Shown here piece by piece: positions 1-11,200 of a stretch of DNA of 64,000 bases. The position numbers were made by a program, and so were the translations under genes. The number at the start of each line of letters is the position of its first letter. The stretch's first letter is position 1. The stretch is from Rhodosporidiobolus odoratus (lineage: Eukaryota > Basidiomycota > Microbotryomycetes > Sporidiobolales > Sporidiobolaceae), in contig JAOANU010000001.1 of the NCBI GenBank assembly GCA_034387635.1, positions 2,046,001-2,110,000 on the forward strand, in the 5' to 3' direction. Under the pieces are notes generated by a model that was given only the letters and a program-made list of their open reading frames with translations, had not been told where the DNA came from and searched no databases.

Positions 1-2329
1 AGCTGCAGACTCAGACATGTCGAGCGAGATGGCTGCCTTCTCGGGAGATGTAGGCGTCTTGGTCTGCAAAAGAGCTGATCAGCATGACCGCGGTAGTGGC
101 AGACAGGGTGACATACTCGGATGATTTCCAGAACTTCCGTAGCGTGCTCTGCCCGCTGTTCTACGGAGATGCGAGACGCTGCGAGCAGTGCCATCTGTCA
201 GCTGCAGCACATAGTGGGAGATCAACTCAAGCACCTACTAGGCGCAAGCAGTTCCATACCAATCCGAATCGCACTTTCCCAATCCTCAGTCTTGACAGCC
301 GATCGGAAAGACAGCACCAAAATCGAGTCGAGCAGATCTGTCCAACCCCTGCGGTAGTTTTTCGAGATGCGGTCATAGAAGCTGTAGAAAAGATACGTCA
401 GCGTAGATAGAACAGGAGGAAACGCGATGTTACCGACCGGAAAGCCATGTCGTGCTTCCCGTTCTCGAGGTGTGCCGAAGCGATTTGAGCGGCGATAAAG
501 TAGGTCATGTTCTTCGCTTTGTTTGCCTTGAAGAACTCGTAGGCTTTCGTGTATAGCTGGAGAGGTGAGACGCGGTCAAGTTTCGTCTGCAAGATTGGGT
601 CGAGCAAAGGGTGCGCACCTCGATGATCAGGTCGGCATATTCCACCTTCTGCTCGTGGACCAGAGCAGGAGAGTTCAGTGCATCCGTACCGCTCAGATCA
701 GAAGCTTGCATGAGAGCGGCCTTCGTAGCGCGAAACCGATCTCGTCGCTCAACAGCGCAAACAGCGGCGAGGTAGTAGTAGTGTCCGGCATGCTGAAGGA
801 CGTTGAGCGGCATAAGGCCTGGCGAAGGGACTTGAGAGGGAGACGTGCCGGGAGGTGGTGCTCGGGGTGTAGGCGGCGGTTTGAGCGATGGCAGGCGGAA
901 GCCGTTTCGAAGGGCGACGGCGGTGAGATCGCCGAAAAGACGGTATCTAGGAAAGCAAAGCTCAGCATCGTCAATACGGCCAGTAGTAAAGGGACGTACT
1001 GCTTCGACAGCCAGCTCCAGAACTCGAACGTCTCCTCGCCAATCTGCCAGGAATTGCTCAACTCTCGAAACCGATAGACATGCTGGTTGAGGCGAGCAAG
1101 TGCTCGAGACGGGTCGTTCAGGTAGAGGTACAGCTTGCTGACCTACATGACTGACAACGGTGAGCGAAGATAAGAGCAAGGAACGGCACGGGCTGACCTT
1201 GACTGATACGCAGTCCGCCAGCACTTTTGCTTCTGCCCAGCGTTTTGTTCGCTGTGGTAGAAGGCCGGGTTGGGCAAACATGTCGGTGAGACTATCGTAG
1301 CAGTCTTCGTAGTGTCTGGTATGAGAACGGTGAGCAAGCTGGGCCAGGAAAGTAGAGGACGGGCGCACTTGAGCGAAACCTCGGTCTCTCCGCGCATTTC
1401 TGCGAAAAAGCCCAACTTGTAGTCGGCACGCACGTTCCAGCCCCTCTCGTGCAGCCCTCCCTTCGACACTTGCCTCGCCCGCTTTCGCCGTGTTCGCCGG
1501 CCATGCTCCCGGTAGTAATCGACCGCCGAGGGGTAGAGCTCCGCCCGAATGCTCTGGACAAAGTTGGCGACTTCGGTTTGCGGAACCGGAGAGATGACGA
1601 AGAGGGATGCTCGAGAGTCGAGGCCTGACTGACGGCGGATCAGGGAAAGCCGGAAATCGAGAGCGGGGTCGTCGAGAAGAGCTCGCGAACAGAGCAAGAC
1701 AACGGCGAGCTTGATCCCTCGTTCGAGCGTGGAGCGTTTGCGGTCGACAATCTCGCGCACGAGTTCGGCATCGTGCTGGCGTTCCTCCTCCTCTCGTTCG
1801 GAGGGGTCAAGCGGGGTGTGGGTGGATTGGCCTGGTTCGTGTTCGAAGAGGCGAAGAACGAGGATGAAGACGGAGGGGACGAGCTCTCGGTGTTTTCGGA
1901 TCCATATAGGTGCGATGATACCGTCCGGGTAGAGCGGGGAGGTTGGGGTCAAGGGCGAAATGGGAGAGTGGAGCGCGGGTGGGGGTTGCTGGGCAGTCGA
2001 GGTTGGTCGAGCTTTGAGGGGCGGGAAGCGGATGTACTGCGGGGGGCCAGGTTAGCTGTATCGAAGGGTGTGGGACGGTGCATGGGGCTTACCTTGTCGA
2101 CGACGAGGCAGTGAAAGTCGTTATTGGCTCCTTGTGAGTTGTTCCAGAGGGGAAATCCCTTCTTTGATGCGAAGGTTTTCCGTAGGCTGGCTCTGAGGAT
2201 GTCAAATGGGTCGGTTGGTGGTGGTCCAGGTGTATCTTGAGGGGTATCTGGTGTGGATGAAGGTTGATCGAGAGCGAGGTAGAGAAGAGGTCGTGGATGG
2301 GCGACAAACTCTTGCGGGTAGCTGTCCAT
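1..2329 (-). CDS. TRAPP complex subunit TRAPPC11 (foie-gras family), 5' part
   Basis: Large subunit of the TRAPPIII tethering complex, acting at the ER/Golgi and in autophagy (family knowledge). The ATG at 2329-2327 opens MDSYPQEFVAHPRPLLYLAL, the typical start of this family. Exon 1 is 2093..2329 and exon 2 begins at 2036 (YIRFPPLK). Exon 2 continues through WIRKHRELVPSVFILVLRLF, the segment KLAVVLLCSRALLDDP, and an alpha-solenoid part ending in NVRADYKLGFFAEMRGE, the hallmark block of the foie-gras domain. Further exons follow down to the left edge (for example KAYEFFKANKAKNMTYFIAA near 500), so the C-terminus lies outside the window. Internal exon borders below about 1300 were not resolved. 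It is divergent from the aldo/keto reductase gene, with 223 bases between the two ATGs. The family call is confident; the incomplete end is due to the window edge. Confidence 0.85.
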
Positions 2330-2552
2330 TGAGGTAGCAGGGCCAAGCAGGTGACTGTGAGTAGTCAAGTCCTTGTAGTGTAGCTGGACTAGTCAGACGA
2401 GCAGAGATATTTGGATGAAACCATTCTCATCACTACTCATTCTCACTCGTCTGCTCTTTCTTCACTCTCTATCAACTTGATCTGCTACGGTTCATAGCTT
2501 GTACTATACGGTACACTCGTGTATACATACCTGTCGACTCTAGACCTACAGC

Positions 2553-4195
2553 ATGACTTCCCTCCTTGAACCTCGTTACCCCGTTCTCGATCCCCAAGTA
2601 CGCTTCAATCTCCCTTGCACCGTACCCTCGGGACAGGCTCAGCTGACCCTCTTCTCGATACACAGAACGGCGGAGTTACCCACGGCCCCCTCAAGCTCTC
2701 TCCGCTCGTTCTCGGCGCAGGTCAGTCTCGTTCTCTCCCCCCCACTTTCCCTCCGATTCGAGATCGAGCCATCTCGCCTCGTCCTGCTCGACTTCCAATG
2801 CCGCCCAACTACTCAAGCTGACCACTCTTCCTCTTTTAGGCGTCTACGGCTTCGACTACAACACGGCAGACACCCTCGAGTCGGACGTTCCCGAGCAAGC
2901 CATTCGCCTCGCTTTCCGCTACGGCATTCGCACCCTCGACACGAGTCCGTACTACACCACTTCCGAGCAGGTACGCTCTACTCTCCCCCAACGGCGAGGT
3001 CCTGGTCGGGGCGGCCAGCTGTGCAACCCCTCCCTTCGCATTGCAAGTTCGTCTTTCCCTTGAACGCCCCGACTCATGCTTCTCCCTTTCTCGCAGGTCC
3101 TGGGACGAGTGTTCGCCAAGATTTCCGACGAGTTCCCGCGCGAGAGCTACCAAATGTGCGTCCGACCCACATTGAGGTACACCTTGCGAGCCGCGGTCTG
3201 ACCTTTTCCCCTGTCGCAGCATCACCAAAGCCGGTCGCTATGGCCGGACCAAGGAAGAAGGCTTCGACTACTCGCCCGACCGAGTTCGCGCGAGCGTCAA
3301 GCGTAGCATGGAACTCATGGGCACCACCTACTTGGATGGCGTCTACATGCACGACGTCGAGTTTGTTTCCGAGCAGATCGGCGGGGCGGGCCAGGAAGGC
3401 TTCGCTGTTGGCGAGGATGGCAAAATCAGGGAAGAGGATGTCGAGAGGTATGGGTTAAGGGAGGAGGATGCTGGTACCATCCGGGGACCTGGAGATGAGA
3501 AGGTCCTTGCGGCTCTTAAGACGCTTTTCGAGCTCAAGAAGGAGGGCGTCATCCGGGCGGTCGGCTTCAGCGGTGCGTCGGTTCTCCTGTCGAGTCTACG
3601 CTGCTGCACCTTACTCATCCTTGGCATCTCTTTAGGCTACCCCCTGCCTACCCTTCTCCGCCTTGCCCGCCTCGTGGCGCACCACCTCGAACCCCTCGAC
3701 ATCATGCAATCCTACTGTCACCACACCCTCCAAAACACGACCCTCTCGACCTACCTCCCCCTCTTCCACGCCGCCGGGGTCAAGCAAGTCCTCTCCGCCT
3801 CCCCTCTCTCGATGGGTCTGCTCCGCTCGGCCTCGGCACCGCCTTGGCACCCTGCCTCGCCGGCTCTTCAGGCTGCGACCAAGGATGCTGTGATGGCGTG
3901 TGAGAAGAAGGGCATCAAGCTTGGGGATGTTGCCCTTGGCTATGGTTTCTCGAGCGCTAATCTGAAGGACGCGGAGCAGGAGACGGTCACTGTTGTTGGA
4001 TTGAGCACGCCGCAAGAGGTCCACGAAACGATGAAGGTCTACACCGAGATCTATGGAACACAGTCGAGGAAGGGAAGGGCGCCGGGAACTGGGTTGGGAG
4101 ACAAGGCGAAGCAGCAACTCGAGCTCGAGAAGGAGGTCGCGGACATTCTCAAGACCTCCAAGACGGCCAACTGGACTTGGGCAGTTGGAGTATAG
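2553..4195 (+). CDS. ARA2: D-arabinose 1-dehydrogenase-like aldo/keto reductase
   Basis: NAD(P)-dependent oxidoreductase of the aldo/keto reductase fold. Its closest remembered relatives are yeast Ara2 and plant L-galactose dehydrogenase, which make the lactone precursor of erythroascorbate. Six exons close in frame: 2553..2597, 2666..2720, 2840..2970, 3097..3155, 3220..3572, 3636..4195 (400 aa). The active-site set is visible: Asp and Tyr in TLDTSPYYTTSEQ, Lys in IITKAGRYG, and His in GVYMHDVEF. The C-terminal cofactor-binding part includes TVVGLSTPQEVHETM. The length suits the family. Substrate specificity cannot be read from the sequence, so arabinose versus galactose is inference. Confidence 0.85.
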
Positions 4196-4339
4196 AAGAA
4201 TAGCAGTAGCGCAAAAGGGGAAACTTGAAACTCGAATAAGTATTCCGACCAACAAGAGAATGGCGCGACAAAAAATAAGATACGGAAGACGACAGAGGGT
4301 ACTAAGGAAGTAAGGGTATCGACAGAAGGTACAGATGGT

Positions 4340-7300
4340 CTACGAGCTGCTGGGCAGTGCCGGAGAAGGAAGGTAACCACCAGGAACATGTAGATCGGGC
4401 GTGCTGACCATGGTAGGCTGGGTTAAAGACGGCGCTGCGAGAGCGGCTTTCTCCCCTTCCCGCCCTAAGCTCCCCGTGTCCGATGTCATCGCCGCCGACG
4501 CGCCGTTAACGACCCTGTCTTGCGGCAATCGAGTAAGGTCGCCTCCCGAAAGGAAGAATTCAACCATCTGGGCAAGTTCTCCCTCTTCTGTAGCAGGCTG
4601 CTCCGCCTCAGAGTGCTGTACCGTCTGGCCGTCGCGAGCCTTTCCGCTCTCTCGCTTCGCCGTCGCCTCGACCCTCCGCGCGTGATCCCTGAGCATAGCT
4701 TCAACGAGGTCGACGCATTCGTCCCTGGTCGTAGCGTAGAGCATAGCACTGCGAAGGTGCTTCAGCACCGATGACAGCGACTGACCCTCGCATCCCAGGA
4801 CTATGGGAGAAGCGAGGGGAGGGGTAGTAAGAGGCGAAGAAGGACGAGGCGTAAAACGGGAAGGTGGAGGGGTTGAGGTCGGGGAAGGGGCTGAAAATCG
4901 GGTAACGCGCGGCGTGATTGGCGAGTTGCGGGAAGGGGATGAAGAGGAGAACCGGGCTGGGCGCACTGGCGACGGGGTGGAGTAACGCGCAGAACGGAGG
5001 GGGGTTGGCGAGACGGGTTGCGGGGTGGTAGTGACCGACAGGGGCGCCGACGAAGGTAGGAATGCTGGACCTAGGGCAGGAGGTCCTGCTCGGGTCGAGG
5101 GTGATGGCTCTGGCGGCTCTGACGGAAGGGCCTCTCCGACGGGCGGGAGGGGGGCGCTTTCGATTGTCGAGGAAGGAGGGGCTGAAGGTACGGTCAGAGA
5201 ATCGGTGGAGGAGGAAGCCGACCGAGCGACTGTCGGACGGGGAGTCGGCTGCGACAGGCTTTCTGTACTCGGCGCCCTGCGACTGCTGAGCGCCCCACTA
5301 GAAACCCCGCCGAGCGTTTCATGGGACGACTTGCTCGCCAAATCGGCCTGGACGAGGCCACTCGGAAGCACAGCGATAGGCGCCACGAAGGTTTCTGCGG
5401 AGGGCAGCTGGCGAGTTGCAGTCGAAGCCGAGGAGACGACGGACGTGGCGGATTGTTCGCGAACTCGTCGGCGGAAGGGAGCGGAAGAAGCGGTCGAGGC
5501 TGAGCCGTTCGAGGCAGCCGAGACCTCCCGTTCGCGAGGAGCTCGCTTCAGGGAAGAGCTGCGGCGTGGAGGTTTGATAGAACTGGGAGGCGAGGTCGAG
5601 GTTACTTCCGTGTCGCGAGATCGCTTGGGAATAGGAGGGACCGGCGAAGGGAGAGACGGCGACGCAGGGCTGTTCGCCTTCGCAATGCCATTCTCGTGTG
5701 TTCTAGGAAGACGGATCTGAGGAGGCGAAAGCGGAGCTGGAGACGGAAGAAGGTCTGCTTTCGCTGCTAAGGACTCGACCGCGGTGTCGCCGAAGCCAGT
5801 GACGGGTAAGGGCGCAGGCGTGGTCGTAGTCGCAATGGAGATGCCGCTAATCGATTCGGCACGACCACCAGACTTGCGCGGGGTTGTTTGCTGCGAATGC
5901 GTGGATCGCGGCGAAGTTGGCGAATCCGTCGTGTCTTCCTCCTTCTTGCCCGTCACCTTGGACATGAAACCGCGAAGACCGCCTCGTGACTTCTTCGGCG
6001 AGAGCGGCGAGGCAGGAGGCGGGAGAGTGGAGTAGTCGTTAGGTGCAGGGTCGAGGGGAGGAGCACGGGCGAAGAAGTCAATGAGATCGGTATTGATTTG
6101 ACCTATTGGAGAGTGTATGGTGAGGTCGATACTTGAATTCGAAGCGCAGGTTAGGAACTCACGCTCGCTGACCAGGTCACGTCGCTCGTCCTTTGCCTTG
6201 AGCGCCCTCATCCGCGCACCTGGACTCGTATTGACGTGTGCCTCCTCGTTCGTCGACTCGGATAACCCACTCCTTGCACTTCCGATGGTCGTCACCGAGT
6301 TCTGAGAATCCTGCAAGCGCATCGCGACGCTCATCGGGTGAAGGGGGTCGTCCGATTGCTGCACAGTTCGACCACCCGGACGAACCGACAGGCGGCCACT
6401 GGGAGCTTGTGACGGTTGAGGCGACCATGGTGGAGGGGAATTGAGCAGATCCATCAAGCTCTCTTTCCTCTTCTGCGAGATCGGGTTGATATCTTCGTCT
6501 GTTTCCTCCTCCGCTTCCTCCAGCAGGTCTCGCTGTTGCGGATCCCGTGCTTTGAGGCGCCGAGATGAGGCGGATCTAGAAAGCCCCGAGGGCGAGAGAG
6601 ACGGGCTGGGAAGAGCTGGCATGGACGAGGAGGCAACCATGCGCTTAGGTCCATCTCGCTGCTGCTCAGGGGAAAAGGTCAGTTTCGGTAAGATGTAGCG
6701 AATTGAGGTGAGAAGTAACAACAGACCTCAAAGGTTCGAAGGCGGTCTGGCGTGGAAGATAGCTTGATGGTCGTATCGCTGCTAAGGAGATGATCGAAGG
6801 AGTCGTCGTCCTGCGGGTATGTAACCCTTCAGTGTCAGTAAGGAGAAAGAGATGTGAACTCATGCGGAACTTACATGGCTGCTAGCTTGACTGCCGGAAA
6901 TGCCAAGCCCGAGCGACCCTTTCCTGCCGCCAGTATACGTCAACCCTTCCGCCCCGCTTCGTACTGAACCGGAGTCGAAGCTTGTTCTGCCGGCTATGGT
7001 TGAAGCGGCACCGTCCATAGAGGCTTTCCGGCTGAGGACACTGATGGATGACGGCGCTGGCGAGACACGCGAGGGACTCCCAGCGGTCACAGAAAGGCCT
7101 CTTCGACGACTGCGTGCTACCGGTAGCATGTTGGGCGCAAGAGGCGATCTTCTCATCCTCTCCTGTTCGACCCGAGCCTCCTCCTCAATATGCTGTCGAA
7201 CCCTCATGCCCTGCGCCCAGCTCCAGACGAGGTCATCCTCCATCATGGCCGTCTGAAGGTCACTAACGGTGGCAGTATCGGAGGAGGACGAGCGGGCGGA

Positions 7301-8242
7301 GACGGAGCCGACGAGGCGGAGAAGATGAGTGGCGAGTGAGCTGAAGACCCGCTCGACGTAAAGAGCGAGGAGGAAAGTCAGGTGTTCGGAGCGAGCTGCA
7401 AAGGGGTAAACCCATCAATGTCTTTCTCGACACATAGTAGGACGGAATATCGTACCATCCTGAGGCGGCGGTTTAGGCGGTGACAGTGCGACGAGGTGCT
7501 CGGATAACGTCCCCGGGATGTGGCCATAACAGGCAGCTGCGGTCGTGGTAGCTTCAGCACAGGCCGTCCGAGAATGGCAACGAAGGGTACGCAGAAAGGG
7601 GAGGGAAAACGGAAGACAGCACACCTCCCAAGCCAGAAATCTGCATGATCCACGCCCGCAATGCTCTGAACACTTCATTCGCCTGCTTCGCCACTTCCTC
7701 TTTCTGCTCCTCTTCTGCCGCACCTTCGTCTTTACCGCTGCCCGATAGCGGAGTGGCCCACATTGCGCTTTTCTTCAGCGACCCATCCCCTCGCAGGCTA
7801 GGTGAGCCCCGGCGGATGAGCTCGCGTATCGCTAATTCAGCCTCAAGGACGCATTCTTTCGCAAGGCTTGTCGGGCCCAGTATTCTGGCGAGGGAGGACT
7901 TGATACGGTCTGTTGTTAAGACTTCCGCCGGCGCAAGGGGCCAGGGAACGGAAAGGAGTGATGGCGCTACGCCGGTAAGCGCCGGTGAGCTCTTCGGAGA
8001 GGCTGAAGGCGGAGCGGAGTGCAATGCAGCATGGACAATGATGTGTAAGAGCTCGTCGAGAGTAAAGTTGAGGGCGGCGAGTGCTGAAGGTGATAGACGG
8101 GTGGGGCGAGTCTCGGAGAGGATAGACGTGACGGTATCAAGGTGAAGGTAGGTGGGCTCTATAGAAGTAAGGAACCTGGATGAGTTGTTCTTCGTGAAGG
8201 AAAGAACTGGAAACTGGACACACCTGAATAAACGCTGGCCAT
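4340..8242 (-). CDS. Conserved fungal protein of unknown function with helical N-terminus
   Basis: Seven exons close in frame: 8224..8242, 7625..8158, 7456..7551, 6875..7395, 6727..6810, 6163..6661, 4340..6102 (1171 aa). The start MASVYSEPTYLHLDTV comes from a 19-base first exon. The N-terminal ~250 residues look like a paired-helix, histone-fold-like region (LSPSALAALNFTLDELLHII, then LAKECVLEAELAIRELI, then LTFLLALYVERVFSSLATHL). Two short conserved islands follow, TTIKLSSTPDRLRTFE and QINTDLIDFFARAPP, then a long Ser/Pro-rich disordered tail. From memory, filamentous fungi have proteins with the same order of blocks (a DELL helix, a TPDRLRTxE box and a LIDFLxxGPP-like box), but I know no function. 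The histone-fold reading is inference from helix pattern only. Confidence 0.72.
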
Positions 8243-8713
8243 CGTCCACTCGCTATTTCTCTACACGTGTGTACACCGGTTTGAGAGTGCTCGTTCGAGG
8301 CGAGTGATTCGAGTTCGGGGAGAAGCGAAAGGCGGAACGAGACACGGGTTTGATGAGGAGAGGATGGAGCGGTTGAACGAGGTATGTGCACCCCGGCAGG
8401 CGGAAGCGGAGTTGACAGCGGTGGGCTTCCAGCGCGGTTTATGAGGCTGGCGACCGTCGCTAAGCGTACCAATAGCGAGCAATGGCACGGTCAAGGACTG
8501 CCAAGGGGCCGGCCGACCGGCCACCTTTGCCGATATCATATGCTGCCCGAGCAATTATGCACGCAATCTGCTCTTCATTAGTAGCATTTGAGCACGTCAA
8601 ACTGAGCAGGCTGGGTAAGGGTAACGAAGAACTGCTATTGCTTTGCTTTGAACAACTTGGTAAATGACAACGACGACTCTCTGACCAGCCTTTCTTCTTC
8701 TCTCGATCCCCGC
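8243..8713. other. Intergenic, RTC3-like 3' end to large fungal gene start
   Basis: 471 bases holding the 3' untranslated part of the RTC3-like gene and the promoter of the downstream gene, both on the minus strand. Open frames here lack ATG starts or splice support. I see no other feature. Confidence 0.5.
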
Positions 8714-9649
8714 TTAGCGACCACCGCCGTGACCAACGGAGCCCTGGGCAGTCTGGTAGTTTCCTGATCTGCAGAGCATACCACGACGGAGTCAGCAAAG
8801 CGTAGCATACGGAATAAGGCAAAGAAACAGCAGCGCAGGAATGGCAATGGATATGCAAAGTCACGGTAGAGGAAAAGGAGGACGTGCCGTTGGTCGTTCT
8901 TTCCCGTGTACTGGTGAGGAGTTTCGGCAGAGAGAATACGGCCCTTGGAGAGGATGGTCTCGACGATAGCATCCGAGTTGGTGGTGGAGAAGATGGTGTC
9001 GAGTTCCTGCTTGCTCGGGCGAGCGAGAATGCCCTGTGAGCCCTGGCCGGAGTGGAAGACGTCGAAAGAGTCGACAATCTCGACCAGAGGAATGGTGCTT
9101 CGGGCAGGAGAGAGCAGGTCAGAAATCGCCGGCATGGAGGCCAATGTGGGGGAAAGCATACCGGTCTGCGCAAGAGACAAGGTCAACACGACAGATCATG
9201 AAGTGCAGGAAGTAGAAGACATACCACCGCCCTGGTACTTGTTCGCGGCTACCGTGATCAACAGGAGACGAGCGGGAGAGGTCAGCCAAGTCGGTCCTGC
9301 TTGCTTCCGCTTCCTATTACTCCGCCCCGTTGCAGACACGCCTGCTCTGACTGCTGCAAGGCTGCTGCCTCCTTCTTTCGCGCCCCACCGATCTGTCAAA
9401 CAGGAAGGAGGGGTCCGCACCTTCGAGGTCACCGACTGTACACGAGGAGAAGGTCAGCATCGGTCCATGGAAGCGGAAGGAGCAGAGGCGGACTGACTGA
9501 TGCAGATGAACTCGTCAGTGGACTGCGAGTCGGGCTTGTAAACGGCCTGCAAACAGCATGGTGAGATGGAACGAGGTAGTGTGAGCTGGCAATCGCGACA
9601 TCGGATACGGAGCGAGATGGACGAAGCCTACCTTGTGGTAGGACTTCAT
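8714..9649 (-). CDS. RTC3: SBDS-domain protein, RTC3-like
   Basis: Small protein with an SBDS N-terminal-type fold. Yeast Rtc3 is its family relative and is linked to RNA and stress-related functions; the exact role is uncertain. Seven exons give 116 aa: 9632..9649, 9498..9546, 9421..9435, 9225..9248, 9162..9165, 8912..9097, 8714..8768. Family marks are VYKPDSQSTDEFI at the N-terminus, TIPLVEIVDSFDVFHSGQG, RPSKQELDTIF, and a Gly-rich end (SVGHGGGR). Exons 3, 4 and 5 are only 15, 24 and 4 bases. The 4-base exon is the only arrangement I found that keeps frame into TIPLVE. The length matches Rtc3 (about 110 aa). The middle exons are predictions from splice signals. Confidence 0.8.
9162..9165 (-). 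other. 4-base microexon of the RTC3-like gene
   Basis: On the minus strand an acceptor (GCGCAG) precedes the four bases ACCG, and a donor (GTATGC) follows. The preceding exon ends with one base of a codon and the next begins with one base before ACC ATT. Only an insertion of 4 bases (mod 3 = 1) restores frame, giving Asp-Arg between YQGG and TIPLVE. Confidence 0.6.
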
Positions 9650-11200
9650 GCTGTAAATGTGATTGGTGTGTGGTGTGTATGGATCTGGTGAGTGAGAGAG
9701 AGAGGGGAGAGAAGGCAGAGGCCAACCGCCAGAGGGCGCCAGGAGGTGGATGACGTGCGGTTTTGTGGGCGCCGAGAGCGATCCTACTTTTTTCTCTCGA
9801 CTGCGGTCAATAACTTTCCAAGCTCTTCCTTTCAACTCGCCCAAACATCAGATTGTTGCTGTATGGTCAGAGCAGATCCTCTCTAGTGGCTCGTCAGTCC
9901 GAAGATCGTCGCCAACTGAAGCCAGCCAGCCGGCCTACGAAGTCGAACAGCTCAGTTGGGAAGGTCACCGCGGTTCTTCTTCTTGCTCGTCGCCTGTCCT
10001 GAAGTACTCCCCGTCGTCTGCGCTTTGCTCATTGGTCTTCTACTAGCTGCTCATGTACGGCTGGCCCGCCGAAGAGCCTGCTTTGTGCGCAACAGCTGTT
10101 TGAGCTCATTTTTCCGCGGCAACGTGCACCTTCTTCCCGCCCTCACCGCGCCTCCCTTGCCTGCTCGTTGCAACTCTGGGGCCTGCCGTTGAAGACTCGA
10201 TTACATGCGCTATCAGGTCCCCGCGCTGTCCGTCCCCCTGCGCCGGTTTGAGACTGCTCGAATCGCAACGTTAACCGGGATCAAGCGGAAAAAGACACCC
10301 TTTTTCTAGCAGAGCCGCGGTCTCTCAGTCCGTCAGCTGTAGCGATGATATGGAAATGCCTTGGTGAAGACACAACGAGATTCGACGTCGAGGGGACCAA
10401 GGAGAAGGAAACCAAACCCACAGAGCTTGCCTCGTCGGATCTTATCCTACCCCTCGCCCCTCCCTTCAGTCGAGGAAGGCCCTGATCGTTCGGACTAGAT
10501 TAGAGATCCGTTCAGCATCTGATCTCTACCTCCAATATCAAGCTGTACAAGCCACTTCCTGTGCATGAAGGTCTGGCCTTCTCGGTTCACAATTACCACT
10601 TTCCCCAAACTTTCCCAGCTCTCTTCCGCCCCTTACCGCAGATCCTTAACGGCCTTTTCCAACCGGCTCCAGGGGAGACTCGTAGCGTGTCATTCACCTC
10701 CTCTTCGTGAGGAAGTCTGCCTCGTTCCGCCCCTTCTTCACCTTGCTCGCACGCAGTTGCCGTCCGCTGGCCGTCTCCGTAAACATTCTTAACCTCCCTG
10801 CAATACGAGTGTCTGACTTACTCAGCTGGCGCGAGCTGCAGCTCGCACGGAATGTGCAAGGAAAGCAAGCCAGGGCGGGCGTCGATCCCTTCCTGTTGAG
10901 GAAAGAAAGCCGAGTTCTCGGTCGTTTTCCCAACGCGGGTTGCGGAGCGGCCTGGGCTCTGTGGGCCACCGCGCTCTTGACGTGCAAACAGAACGAAAAC
11001 GACAGACTCTGCGAGCAGTGCCAGGTGACGGTCGCCTTCTCCTCCTCGACTCGCATACCAGATATCGCACTCAAACCAGACTCAGGGTTCAGCATCTGCC
11101 TATACCTTTAACGCTCACCTCACCAACGCGCGTGGTCACCTGCCTGCCCCGTATTTCAACACTCAATCCCGGCCCCCCCCTTCATCCTCCTCGACTCAAT
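9650..11200. other. Long divergent intergenic region
   Basis: About 1.55 kb between the divergent starts of the RTC3-like gene and the GAF-domain gene. Overlapping open frames of about 130 codons occur on both strands at 10694..11111, but neither has recognisable motifs, and paired opposite-strand frames are common in GC-rich DNA. I recognise no tRNA or repeat. It probably holds two promoters and long 5' leaders. Confidence 0.45.

Noticed and set aside
5025..5720. 231-codon plus-strand open frame
   Set aside because: Antisense to the Ser/Pro-rich coding exon of the large fungal protein; repetitive GC-rich codons on one strand leave the other open. No motif or splice support.
8137..8472. Upstream 5' extension of the large fungal protein
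   Set aside because: Starts at a non-ATG codon after an in-frame stop. The 19-base exon 8224..8242 with ATG closes in frame with a good donor and acceptor.
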